A stretch of 64,000 bases of DNA from Tragulus kanchil (taxonomy: Eukaryota; Chordata; Mammalia; Artiodactyla; Tragulidae). Positions 1 through 10,354 of this stretch are shown here, one piece after another. The translations under genes were made by a program, and so were the position numbers. The stretch covers positions 173,381,501 to 173,445,500 of the forward strand of contig JAIOJX010000004.1 of assembly GCA_022376925.1 (NCBI GenBank), read 5' to 3'. Position 1 is the first letter of the stretch. Each line of letters begins with the position of its first letter. Below the pieces are notes generated by a model. It saw nothing but the letters and a program-made list of their open reading frames with translations. It was not told where the DNA came from and did not search any database.

Positions 1-119
1 CTGTGCCGTTGCTGCCTCTGGTCGCCGGCGTTGGACTGGAGTCCGGAGCCCAGGGTGGGGAGTCCTCACGGGGTCCGGGGCTCCCCGTGACCTGGTGGCC
101 TGGTTTTCTGTCTCTGCAG

Positions 120-174
120 AGGAAGCGACTGGCGTCCAGCTTTCTCAATACCCCCCTGTTCCTCACAGCGAGAG
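120..174 (+). CDS. PHF21B: PHF21B coding exon upstream of the PHD finger
   Basis: After a CTCTGCAG acceptor, the 55-nt exon reads RKRLASSFLNTPLFLTAR plus one base and ends at a GTGAGC donor. The NTPLFLTAR stretch resembles the NPLFLTAR segment just before the PHD finger in PHF21A, so it belongs to the shared PHF21 family linker. The last base G joins CC of the next exon to make Ala. It is probably nuclear, like the rest of the protein. This is the most upstream exon I can support in the window. Confidence 0.88.
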
Positions 175-868
175 GTGAGCGCTTCTCCTTCGGGGCGGCC
201 GTGGGGCTGGGCCGGGCCACCCCTCCCTCCGCCGCAGCGGCCGGCTGCCCGGCCTGCACCAGCCCCGGGCGCGGCCATCCAGCTGCTCCCTGGCGGGCAG
301 GGCGTCTTGGCCCCTGTGCCCCCACCCGCGGCCACCCTCGCCTCCCCTGTCACGTTACCCCCCAGCCTCCGTTTGCTGGTCTGCAGAAAAGCAGCCTGGG
401 TCGGTGGCCGCCTCGGAGCCGGGCTGGGGGCAGAGGGGCCGGGGGCAGTGCTGGGCGGCTGTGCCCACTCAGGAGCTGTTCTTCCCTCTGGATGGCATGC
501 TCTCCAGAAGGCAGAGGACTGTTTTTGTGATCATTGAACTATGTGGTTTGGCGCCACTAGAATGGAAGCGGCTGTGGCCAGAGATGAGTCGACATTAAGT
601 GGCCAGAGGGATCTCTGGAGCCGTGTTTTCTCCACTGGACAGCTCACGGCTGCCCTGTTCCTCAGGGAGCCCAGGGGCCCCGGTGACCCTGTTTCTGGCC
701 ATGACCAGGGCAGAGAGCTGTACGCCCAGCCTGCCCGGGTGAGAACCCAGGGGTCACAGGGCCTGCGGTGCTCTCAGCCTGCCCCTCACTCTGGGCCTCG
801 TGGGCTCCAGTCCTGGTTGGCATCCCCCTGCCCACTAACGTGTTCTCCGCCCTTCCTCCCTGTGCCAG

Positions 869-891
869 CCAATGAGGACCCCTGCTGGAAG
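869..891 (+). CDS. PHF21B: PHF21B 23-nt microexon
   Basis: A very short exon between a pyrimidine-rich tract ending GTGCCAG and a GTACGT donor. Joined to the preceding exon it encodes ANEDPCWK and restores phase 0 for the PHD exon, which starts NEVTHDELC. Both splice sites fit and the peptide agrees with my memory of mammalian PHF21B. At 23 nt (not a multiple of three) skipping would shift the frame, so it should be constitutive. Confidence 0.85.
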
Positions 892-1425
892 GTACGTGTT
901 TCTCGCTCTTCACACCTGGGTGGTGGGCATGCTTTCCACACGGTCCAAGCAGGGACTCTCAGGCGGGGGTCAGGGCCCCAGCTTCCTGCTGCCCTGGGGA
1001 GGGGCCGAGGGTCCGGCCTCCGTCCTCGGTGTGGAGAGCTCTGTACAGCACTGGCCCACTCCCCAGCGTCCCCACAGACGGCATCACCGTGGGGCTCAGC
1101 CACAGGGTCAAGCAAGAGCCCTCCGGACGCAGGGAGCCCGGGAGCCGGGATGGCCCGAAGGGGAGCAGCTGGGTGCCGGTTGGTTCTGTCTGGCCTTGCT
1201 GTGTGACCCTGGGCGGAGGGCCCTCTCTGGTCCTCCTTCCCCGCCTCATAGGAGCTGGACTTGGGTCTTGGCCCCCACCCCCACAGGCCCGCCTTTCCGT
1301 GACGGTGTGAGACCCCGCCACGCACCTGCCCCGCCCGCCTCCCGGGACACTGCTGTTCACAGCCTCGGCCGTGGGCACCGCTTCCAAGCCTACCCAGTGC
1401 TTTTCTTCCCCAGGTGTCAGATCTG

Positions 1426-2862
1426 TTAGGTCAGTGCAAAGGTAACTGTGACTTCGACTGTGGATTTTAAATCACAGTAACGAGCCTCGGGCACATCTCT
1501 GTTAGTCAAAATAGGAACCAGTACACGCAGTACATTTTTGCCTACGAGAAAAGTTTGCTCGTTCCTGTAGGTAAGACCCCGTGCTCCAGGACTCGATGGA
1601 CTCTTGGAAGGCATTGTCTGCCTCCCGCTGGTTGTGGAAGGGTGCTCCCTGCGAACACTTGTCGAGGTGAAGAAGTGGTAGTCAGTGGGCAAGAGGTCAG
1701 TTGAATGCGGCAGATGAGGCAAAACTTCAAGCCCAGTTCGTTCAACTTTGGAAGTGTTGGCTGGGCGACGTGCGGTGCCTGCTGTCGTGGGGAAGAACCG
1801 GGCCCTTTCCGTGGACCAGCGCCGGCTGCAGGCACGGCAGTTCCGGGTGCATCTCATGCATTTGCGGAGCCTGCATCTCGGATGTCACGGCTGCCCCAGG
1901 ATTCAGAAAGCTTCAGTAGACGAGACGGGCAGCAGACCACCACACAGTGGCCGTGACCTTTTTCGGTGCAAGGTTAGCTTTGGTCAGTGCTTTGGAGCTT
2001 CTTCTTGGTCCAACCCCTGAGCTGGACCAACACCAGCTGTCATACAAAATCCACTTTTTGTCTTATTTTGCAGTCCGATGGAGAAATAGTTCATTGCTGT
2101 TAGTAGAGTAAGAGAAGATGACACTTCAAAACAATTTTTTTTTACTCATGATCAGCTCACAAGGTGCCCGCTTATCGAGCCTAGCCACCTTTCCAGTTTG
2201 CTTCAAATGCCGAGCAGCCATAGGATGGTCACTGCTGGGTTTTGTCAACTTTTCATGGTAAAAGTCTGCTGGTGCGGGAGACCCAGGTTCAATACCCGGG
2301 TCGGGAAGATCCCCTGGAGAAGGGATCGGCAGCCCACTCCAGTCTTCTCGCCTGGAGGATTCACGGCTCATCCACGGGGCCGCAAAGAGTCGGACACGAC
2401 TGAGCGACTTGACTTTGACGTCCCTGAGGTCGTAGGAGGATCGGCTTCGACGGTGCTCTCAGCTGGTCGTCGTCAGCTTCCGGTGGCCGGCCGCTGCGCT
2501 CCTCGTCCTCGAGGCTCTCGTCTCCTTTGTGGAACTTCCTGAACAAAACCACACGGTCCGTTCATTAGCCGGTCTTGAGCCACATGTGGTGTTGATGTTG
2601 AAAGTTATCGCCGCTGCCTTATGACCATTTTGAACGCAAATAAGAGAATCACTCGAATTTGGGTTTTGTCTGACGTCATTTCTGTAGTCTAAAGTAAATA
2701 TAAAAGCAACATCAAGTAATAAGTCATTAGCAAAAAAGTCACCAGGTGAGGAACGTGAATTAAATGAGGTATAACATAACCACATTTATTTAAGAATGTA
2801 TTCTAATACGAAAGTCAAATTTCAACAATGCAAAAACCACAGTTACTTTTGCACCAACCTAA
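1426..2862 (-). mobile_element. Hsmar1-like mariner DNA transposon, degenerate
   Basis: Terminal inverted repeats begin TTAGGTCAGTGCAAAGGTAA at the left and TTAGGTTGGTGCAAAAGTAA read inward from the right. On the minus strand, broken frames show recognisable mariner transposase pieces in order: ANERTVWF and FHKGDESLEDEERSGRP near 2450-2580, ARHLKQTGKV and LDKRAPCEL near 2150-2240, then HVAQPTLPKLNELG and LPTDYHFF near 1640-1780. LPTDYHFF corresponds to the last catalytic Asp region of the D,D34D family. Frameshifts and an internal SINE (about 2268-2413) prove it inactive. A TA target duplication is not evident. It lies in a PHF21B intron. Confidence 0.93.
2268..2413 (+). mobile_element. Bov-tA SINE nested in the mariner
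   Basis: A tRNA-derived ruminant SINE with its B-box-like GGTTCAATACC, the AAGATCCCCTGGAGAAGG body and the tail GTCGGACACGACTGAGCGAC. It interrupts the mariner transposase frame, so it inserted after the transposon had landed. Confidence 0.9.
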
Positions 2863-3305
2863 ATAATTCTAAATTCTAGTCCACATGTGCTGGTGATGGC
2901 CAAGCCACTAAAAAGCAACATGTGATGAGATTCCCGCTGGACTGTTATGTGCAGCCCTCACCCTGCGGTCCGCAGGTCCGTGCTGGTGGGGTCGCCCTTG
3001 TCCCCAGCCGGCCTGTGCCCAGCCAGCCGGGGCGTGGGGACGAGAGGGCGCCTGGAGCCGGAGGCCTGCTGTGTGCCGCCCACAGGCCTGGGGGGCTCGG
3101 CCTTGAGGCGGGAGACCGGGAGGCTGCTCCTCGACCCGGTTTCCAGGCCCGCGCTCACATCGTCATCCTCGCCCTGGGGCGTATTCCTTTCTCCCGGAGC
3201 TGCTGGAAACCCTGGCGGAAGAGCGGGTCCCAGGCGGGTCTGGGTGGCCGCCGCCGGCCCCCGCCCCACCCCGCTCACCCGTCCCCACCCCCGCGTTCCT
3301 TCCAG

Positions 3306-3464
3306 AACGAGGTCACCCACGATGAGCTCTGTGCCGCCTGCAAGCGCGGGGCCAACCTCCAGCCCTGCGGCACCTGCCCCGGGGCCTACCACCTCAGCTG
3401 CCTGGACCCGCCCCTCAAGACTGCGCCCAAGGGCCTCTGGGTGTGCCCCAAGTGCCAGCAGAAG
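3306..3464 (+). CDS. PHF21B: PHF21B PHD-finger exon (first copy)
   Basis: A 159-nt phase 0-0 exon of 53 residues between a TTCCAG acceptor and a GTACGA donor. It contains a complete C4HC3 PHD zinc finger; counting from the exon's first residue, the ligands are C9, C12, C21, C24, H29, C32, C47 and C50. The core [18 protein letters not shown] is close to PHF21A (LDPPLKTIPKGMW). In that family the finger reads the unmodified H3 tail. The exon is repeated without coding change at 4398-4556. A 159-nt in-frame repeat would make a double PHD protein, but the duplication includes intron on both sides and I judge it an assembly copy. Confidence 0.93.
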
Positions 3465-4397
3465 GTACGAGAGGCCTTGTCCCTGGGTGGGCGGCCCCCC
3501 ACCGCTCCCCCTGAGCCACTGGGCCCTCCCTCGCCAGGCACGGCATCCGAGGCTGCTGGATTCTCCCCACCGAGAGCAGAGACGGGAAGGCGGGCTGCGG
3601 GCGGGGTGAGAGGAGGGGCTGCGCGGCCTTGGCCCCACGGAGGGTCGTCTCTCTTGGGGGGCTGTCCTGGGCCTGGGGGTGCTGAGCGGCGTCCCTGGCC
3701 TCCACCCCCTGGTCCCCAGGGGCAGCCCCGCCACGGTCATCTCGGACGCTGCCGGTTGAGGACCGAGGATGCAGAGCGAGCGGAGGGCTCCCTCCGCCGC
3801 TGACTTAGTGCCTTAGTGACTCCAGCAGCACAAGCCCGAGAAAGTGGGGCCAGCTGACACGTTCAGTCTCACTGAGAGCAGCATGCGAGTGAAAAGCTAT
3901 CAGATTCGCGAAAAGGATACCATTCCCTTCTGGCAATGACGTAGTGAAGTGAGCACCCTTCGATGTTGCCCTAGACGTGTGCACACCTGTTAAACCCAGC
4001 GTCTTGCTTTGAGGAGTAGAATCTAAGGAAATAGTTCAGTTCAGGTCACGTTCTGTGCAGAAAGAAACCCCTCAGCTTTTCTTTAAGAAAGGGAAGAGAC
4101 GGCGGCTGCCTGGCTTCCCCACAGAGAGCTGGTGAGGTGCGTTCCAGCACTTACTCAGAGAGGTTATGGGGTCACCGAAAAAGGCCTTTCACAAGGATTT
4201 TGGGACTTATTCACTACATGGGATTACATTTTTAAAATTAAAAATAAAAAGATAAAACAGGTTTTGTAGCTACTATATAGTTTGATCATCACCCATCTGA
4301 GAAAACCTGGGTGCAGAATGAAAAACCTGGGTAAAAATACGTCCAGGTGCTCACATTGTCTGTGGCTGGGTGAAGGGAAGTTTCCATGCGATTCCAG

Positions 4398-4556
4398 AAC
4401 GAGGTCACCCACGATGAGCTCTGTGCCGCCTGCAAGCGCGGGGCCAACCTCCAGCCCTGCGGCACCTGCCCCGGGGCCTACCACCTCAGCTGCCTGGACC
4501 CGCCCCTCAAGACTGCGCCCAAGGGCCTCTGGGTGTGCCCCAAGTGCCAGCAGAAG
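4398..4556 (+). CDS. PHF21B: PHF21B PHD-finger exon (duplicate copy)
   Basis: Identical coding sequence and splice sites to 3306-3464, displaced 1092 bp. It belongs to the right-hand unit of the 3300-5481 tandem duplication and is probably not a second exon of the gene. Confidence 0.75.
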
Positions 4557-5731
4557 GTACGAGAGGCCTTGTCCCTGGGTGGGCGGCCCCCCACCGCTCC
4601 CCCTGAGCCACTGGGCCCTCCCTCGCCAGGCACGGCATCCGAGGCTGCTGGATTCTCCCCACCGAGAGCAGAGACGGGAAGGCGGGCTGCGGGCGGGGTG
4701 AGAGGAGGGGCTGCGCGGCCTTGGCCCCACGGAGGGTCGTCTCTCTTGGGGGGCTGTCCTGGGCCTGGGGGTGCTGAGCGGCGTCCCTGGCCTCCACCCC
4801 CTGGTCCCCAGGGGCAGCCCCGCCACGGTCATCTCGGACGCTGCCGGTTGAGGACCGAGGATGCAGAGCGAGCGGAGGGCTCCCTCCGCCGCTGACTTAG
4901 TGCCTTAGTGACTCCAGCAGCACAAGCCCGAGAAAGTGGGGCCAGCTGACACGTTCAGTCTCACTGAGAGCAGCATGCGAGTGAAAAGCTATCAGATTCG
5001 CGAAAAGGATACCATTCCCTTCTGGCAATGACGTAGTGAAGTGAGCACCCTTCGATGTTGCCCTAGACGTGTGCACACCTGTTAAACCCAGCGTCTTGCT
5101 TTGAGGAGTAGAATCTAAGGAAATAGTTCAGTTCAGGTCACGTTCTGTGCAGAAAAAAACCCCCTCAGCTTTTCTTTAAGAAAGGGAAGAGGCGGCTGCC
5201 TGGCTTCCCCACAGAGAGCTGGTGAGGTGCGTTCCAGCACTTACTCAGAGAGGTTATGGGGTCACCGAAAAAGGCCTTTCACAAGGATTTTGGGACTTAT
5301 TCACTACATGGGATTACATTTTTAAAATTAAAAATAAAAAGATAAAACAGGTTTTGTAGCTACTATATAGTTTGATCATCACCCATCTGAGAAAACCTGG
5401 GTGCAGAATGAAAAACCTGGGTAAAAATACGTCCAGGTGCTCACATTGTCTGTGGCTGGGTGAAGGGAAGTTTCCATGCGATTGTGGAAGTATACTTTTC
5501 TACAGAATGTGTTATTTGTAAAATCACTGGGATATCCTCTTTATTTCATAAAGCACTCTTGTTGAGTTCCCATCCACCCGGGTTCTGCGGGTCCCGAGGA
5601 GAGGCTGGGGACAGCAGCCCAGAGAGCTCGTGCCTGGCCCGTTGTCCGTGCCTGTCCCCGCCCAGGCCACTCAGCCAGGTCATGGTGGGCCCCAGGCTGT
5701 CCGCTGGCTCAGTTCCCCGTCTGCCCTCCAG

Positions 5732-5807
5732 GCCTTAAAGAAAGACGAAGGTGTGCCCTGGACCGGGATGCTGGCCATCGTGCACTCCTACGTCACCCAC
5801 AAGACAG
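5732..5807 (+). CDS. PHF21B: PHF21B post-PHD exon (first copy)
   Basis: A 76-nt exon with a CCTCCAG acceptor and GTAAGC donor encoding [20 protein letters not shown] and VTHKT plus one base, as in PHF21-family proteins directly after the PHD finger. The final G combines with TC of the next exon to give Val. The exon recurs unchanged at 6851-6926. Confidence 0.9.
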
Positions 5808-6134
5808 GTAAGCCCTCCTGGGGAACTGGGACAGGACACCGACTCCCTCAGCCCCGCCCTCCGACCGCCGGACTCCGCTGGGCCCAGCAGAGGCTGTTCT
5901 GATCCAGAGCTCCGAGAAGAGGGAGCCTGGAATGAATGCCGTGTGCAGGGCAGTTCCTGCGGGGGTGGGATTTCAGTCCCTGAGCCTCTGGAGAGAGCCT
6001 CTGGCTCCTGCAGGAGGAGGTGGCCAGAACGACCTCTAGAGATGGACCTAGGTGGCTTTTCGGCTGCCCTGCTCAGCCTCAGTGCGGCTGCCGCTGACCC
6101 GCGGCGCCCGGCGGGCCGGGCTTCCCTTTCCTAG

Positions 6135-6238
6135 TCAAAGAGGAGGAGAAGCAGACGCTGCTGCAGAGGGGCCGCGAGCTGCAGAGTGAGCGCCGGGAGC
6201 TGCAGGAGCGGGACCGGCGCCTGGCCGCCGCGGTGAAG
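6135..6238 (+). CDS. PHF21B: PHF21B coiled-coil exon (first copy)
   Basis: A 104-nt exon after TTCCTAG, ending at GTGCGC. It encodes [20 protein letters not shown] followed by a further heptad-like charged stretch ([15 protein letters not shown]), which looks like a coiled coil. In PHF21A the equivalent region follows the PHD and supports protein contacts; that role here is inference. The frame joins KCLELKTSL in the last exon. The same exon is repeated at 7254-7357. Confidence 0.9.
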
Positions 6239-6850
6239 GTGCGCTGGGCGGGGGCTGCTCTCGGAGCCGCGGGGGCCGGGGGCCAGCGCGGCCCCAGAAG
6301 AGGACAGACTCGCCACCGTCGCTCGGGGGCCAGCAGCGGAGAGGGCAGCGCTGCGGCCCACGGGGCGGGTCGTTCTCCAGCCGAGCCTCTGGCTCTGCTC
6401 CTTCTCGGCTCAGGGATCTTGGCAAGGCCCCGCCTCTGAAGCTCCGTTTCTTCGTGTGTAAAGTAAACACGATGATTTCTTCTCTGTAGAGTGGGGATCA
6501 CCCATCTGAGAAAACCTGGGTGCAGAATGAAAAACCTGGGTAAAAATACGTCCAGGTGCTCACATTGTCTGTGGCTGGGTGAAGGGAAGTTTCCATGCGA
6601 TTGTGGAAGTATACTTTTCTACAGAATGTGTTATTTGTAAAATCACTGGGATATCCTCTTTATTTCATAAAGCACTCTTGTTGAGTTCCCATCCACCCGG
6701 GTTCTGCGGGTCCCGAGGAGAGGCTGGGGACAGCAGCCCAGAGAGCTCGTGCCTGGCCCGTTGTCCGTGCCTGTCCCCGCCCAGGCCACTCAGCCAGGTC
6801 ATGGTGGGCCCCAGGCTGTCCGCTGGCTCAGTTCCCCGTCTGCCCTCCAG

Positions 6851-6926
6851 GCCTTAAAGAAAGACGAAGGTGTGCCCTGGACCGGGATGCTGGCCATCGT
6901 GCACTCCTACGTCACCCACAAGACAG
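6851..6926 (+). CDS. PHF21B: PHF21B post-PHD exon (duplicate copy)
   Basis: Sequence and splice sites identical to 5732-5807, 1119 bp downstream in the right-hand unit of tandem duplication 2. Likely an assembly copy. Confidence 0.72.
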
Positions 6927-7253
6927 GTAAGCCCTCCTGGGGAACTGGGACAGGACACCGACTCCCTCAGCCCCGCCCTCCGACCGCCGGACTCCGCTGG
7001 GCCCAGCAGAGGCTGTTCTGATCCAGAGCTCCGAGAAGAGGGAGCCTGGAATGAATGCCGTGTGCAGGGCAGTTCCTGCGGGGGTGGGATTTCAGTCCCT
7101 GAGCCTCTGGAGAGAGCCTCTGGCTCCTGCAGGAGGAGGTGGCCAGAACGACCTCTAGAGATGGACCTAGGTGGCTTTTCGGCTGCCCTGCTCAGCCTCA
7201 GTGCGGCTGCCGCTGACCCGCGGCGCCCGGCGGGCCGGGCTTCCCTTTCCTAG

Positions 7254-7357
7254 TCAAAGAGGAGGAGAAGCAGACGCTGCTGCAGAGGGGCCGCGAGCTG
7301 CAGAGTGAGCGCCGGGAGCTGCAGGAGCGGGACCGGCGCCTGGCCGCCGCGGTGAAG
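7254..7357 (+). CDS. PHF21B: PHF21B coiled-coil exon (duplicate copy)
   Basis: Identical to 6135-6238 at an offset of 1119 bp. Together with 6851-6926 it would add 180 nt in frame if truly present and spliced, but I consider it an assembly copy. Confidence 0.72.
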
Positions 7358-7620
7358 GTGCGCTGGGCGGGGGCTGCTCTCGGAGCCGCGGGGGCCGGGG
7401 GCCAGCGCGGCCCCAGAAGAGGACAGACTCGCCACCGTCGCTCGGGGGCCAGCAGCGGAGAGGGCAGCGCTGCGGCCCACGGGGCGGGTCGTTCTCCAGC
7501 CGAGCCTCTGGCTCTGCTCCTTCTCGGCTCAGGGATCTTGGCAAGGCCCCGCCTCTGAAGCTCCGTTTCTTCGTGTGTAAAGTAAACACGATGATTTCTT
7601 CTCTGTAGAGTGGGGATCAA

Positions 7621-8034
7621 TAAGATGACGGTGATGATGGTGGTGGTGGAGATGGTGGAGATGGTGGTGGTGATTTTGATGATGATGGCAATGGAGATGA
7701 TGATGGTGGTGATGATGCTGCTGATGGTGGTGAAGGAGATGGTGTAGATGGTCGTGGCGATGATTTTGATGATGATGGTGTAGATGGTGATGGTGACGGT
7801 GGTGATGGTGATGGAGATGATGGCGATGGTGACGGTGGTGATGATGGTGATGGTGGTGGTGATGGTGGTGATGATAATGGTGGTGTTGATGGTGGTAATG
7901 ATGATGGTGGTGATGATGGTGGTGGTAGTGGTGGTGATGGTGGTGATGGTGGTGGTGATGATGATGGTGTAGATGGTGACGGTGGCGATGATGGTGATGG
8001 TGGTGAAGGTGATGATGGTGATGATGGTGACAGC
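7621..8034 (+). repeat. GAT/GGT trinucleotide satellite
   Basis: About 410 bp made almost wholly of GAT, GGT and a few GGC/GAC/GAA triplets. It is an intronic microsatellite in PHF21B, and explains a spurious long Ser/Pro reading frame on the other strand. Length is likely polymorphic. Confidence 0.95.
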
Positions 8035-8608
8035 AATGTCAGACCTTGATAAAACTCTTTAAATGTGGTATCTCGTTTAGTCTTCTCAATAACTCTATAA
8101 AGAGGCCCTGTGATTATTCCTATCTTGGCGTTTAGGACAGTTGAAGTTATTTTCCTAAACAGGAAATGATTAAAACTCTACCTTGAAGCATCAGTCCCTG
8201 ACCACTTTGCTGTGATGCAATGGAATATAAAAGGCAAGGGATAGAGCAGAGCACTGGCCAGTGAGCTGGAGGTCTTACGAGGCGCGGAGCCACGCCAGGC
8301 GCGGAGCTTGCTCCAGCAGGAGGCGGGAGGTGTGGTCCGCTGCAGCCCCCAGCCCTAAGGGAGGACAGGTCCACGTTCCCGCACTCCACCCCACCTCCAG
8401 CCCCAAATCTTGAACAAACTTCTCCTGTGGCTCTGGCTGCCATTTAATTCCATTTTCCGCTCTGCCTAAGGTGAGAGGGCCTCTTCCTGGTCTCTTTCAG
8501 CCTCTGCGATGGAAGGGAGGGCTTGGGGAGAGAGGGCTGCGTGTGGCCGCCCCAGAGGGCCAGCTTCACTGAACTCTGAACCCTTCTCTCTGACGCCTTC
8601 CCCGACAG

Positions 8609-8827
8609 AAATGCCTGGAGCTTAAGACGAGCCTGCTGGCCCGGCAGAGGGGCGCCCAGTCGTCCCTGGACCGCCTGCGGGCCCTCCTGAGACTGATACA
8701 GGGCGAGCCGATGCTCCAGGTCACCATGACGACCACCAGCCCTGCCCCGCTGCTGGCGGGGCCCTGGCCCAAGCCCTCGGCCGCGGCCGTGCACTCCGCC
8801 CTCCAGCATCCCCAGGGGCACAACTGA
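8609..8827 (+). CDS. PHF21B: PHF21B last coding exon
   Basis: From a CCCCGACAG acceptor it encodes 72 residues, beginning [15 protein letters not shown], continuing [20 protein letters not shown], then a Ser/Thr/Pro/Ala-rich tail ending LQHPQGHN and TGA at 8825-8827. This is the conserved PHF21B C-terminus. The leucine-rich first half extends the coiled coil of the previous exon. It is present only once. Confidence 0.93.
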   Translation, partial: KCLELKTSLLARQRGAQSSLDRLRALLRLIQGEPMLQVTMTTTSPAPLLAGPWPKPSAAAVHSALQHPQGHN

Positions 8828-9564
8828 CCCCAGGGACCCGTCTTCACATCGATGGAAAGCCATTGGGACCCTGCTCGCGAGACCTGAGGGTTCTGTCAGC
8901 CTTAATTCATAAACACGATGAATTTCAGACAAAAAGAAAACCAGACAGAGATAGGAGAGAAGGGAGGGGAGCTGAGTGAGGGTCCTAGAGCCGCGAGGGG
9001 TGGGGATGGAGCCCCGCGCCCTCCAGGTCAGGTGGGGCCTCTGGACGCCAGGTGGGCTTGGAGTCAGCTCCCGGCTGCCGCGGGCGGTCCAGGCCTCTGG
9101 CTTCTGGGCGCCGCTGTCTCCTTGGCCGGTGCCACCCTCCCGGGAGAAAGAGGGGCCGTGGTGCCCACGCGCTTGCAGGCGGGAGCCGAGGGCGCGAGTA
9201 GCTGAGTAGTAGAGCTAGTTGGCGCGAGAGGCGGTAGGAAACCTAGGTAGGGCCCGCCGCCCGCCCTCACCGGCCCCGGCCCCTGTCGTCCGTGCCGTAG
9301 CGTCAGGAACCTCGGCTGTGTAACCTGAGGGAGGCCCGAGGGGAATGGGCCTCCGTCTGGCCCCTGGTCTCGTGGTACCCCCGCCCTGCGCCTCCTCTGC
9401 TGACCCTCTGGGGCGCAGCTAGCCGGCGGTGTCTTTTGCTCATGGAGTTTCGGGGCGAGATGGAGCCGCCGCCCTGCTGGGAAGGCGTTTGGCAGGTTTT
9501 CTATTTGGGGTCAAATCGTTCGATGGAACGACAGAAGCCTTTTCTTTTCTCCTTTCGAAGAGCC

Positions 9565-9570
9565 AATAAA
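9565..9570 (+). promoter_or_regulatory. PHF21B: Proximal poly(A) signal AATAAA
   Basis: Canonical hexamer about 740 bp after the PHF21B stop codon, followed by T/G-rich sequence. It could support a short 3' UTR isoform. Confidence 0.55.
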
Positions 9571-9854
9571 GTATTCCATTCCTCTTTTCTTGCCAGTACT
9601 GACACTATGCCAAAAATAACTCCACGGTTTTGTATGGTGTTCTTACGGTGAGGTGACTTGACGGGAAGGCAGTCGGGGTGACGTCCTCCGGCCGAGGGGA
9701 GGCTGCCAGCCTGGAGGGACCCGGAGCGGGTTTTAAGGAGCGGGGAGGGGCGAGGGAGAGAGGCCGGTGGCCTCCGGAGACCCAGGACCCCTCTGCTTGC
9801 CGCCTCCCCAGCGTGGAGGGGGCCCGCCTCTCGGAAGGGCTCCCCGTCGGGGTC

Positions 9855-10321
9855 AAGCCCGCCGGCGCCTCCGTCCCTGGGCACTCAGCACAACAGGACA
9901 AGTGTCTGGGGGCCCCGGGCTCCCACCCCCAACATATCACACGGTGCCGAACTGCACTGACCCACGTGTGCGTGAGCACACGGGGCCCCAGACACGCACG
10001 CACGCTGCCAGGTGCAGAGCACGGAGGCCGGTCGGCTCCCCCGGACGGCCGGGTGCCTCCTCGCCTCTCCACGACTCCGGGAGAAACTGTGCTGTACGAT
10101 ACAGAGCTATTTTAATACACTTAACACTGGGTTGAACAAGATTTTTATATTCTTTTATTGATGAACAAAGTGAACTGTGAGACACATGTCTTCTATATTG
10201 GTTATTCCAGAGGCCGATTAAGCATTACCGCGTGGCTTGCGATGTAAATGTCTTCAGGTTCCTTTTTTTTTTTTTGGTGTTGGTTTGTTCTTCTTCTTCT
10301 TGGATGGATTGAATTACATGT

Positions 10322-10354
<33 letters not shown>

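Larger units (their letters stand above)
3300..5481. repeat. Tandem duplication 1 (1.09 kb x 2)
   Basis: Units 3300-4391 and 4392-5481 are almost identical. Visible differences are small: AGAAAGAAACCCCTC against AGAAAAAAACCCCCTC, and loss of a few bases in GAGACGGCGGCTGCC. The unit holds the PHD exon and downstream intron, and the joint has 2 bp of shared sequence (TT). Probable assembly artefact. Confidence 0.95.
5378..7615. repeat. Tandem duplication 2 (1.12 kb x 2)
   Basis: Units 5378-6496 and 6497-7615 show no difference that I can find by eye, with ATCA shared at the joint. The unit contains two PHF21B exons. Its first ~100 bp overlaps the end of duplication 1, so that stretch (ATCACCCATCTGAG onward) occurs three times. 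Confidence 0.95.

Noticed and set aside
2922..3803. A 293-codon plus-strand frame containing the PHD finger, which looks like a single-exon gene
   Set aside because: The PHD part is exactly bounded by splice sites at 3306 and 3464; the rest is open intron due to high GC content.
7617..8036. Ser/Pro-repeat protein on the minus strand
   Set aside because: It is the translation of a GAT/GGT microsatellite.
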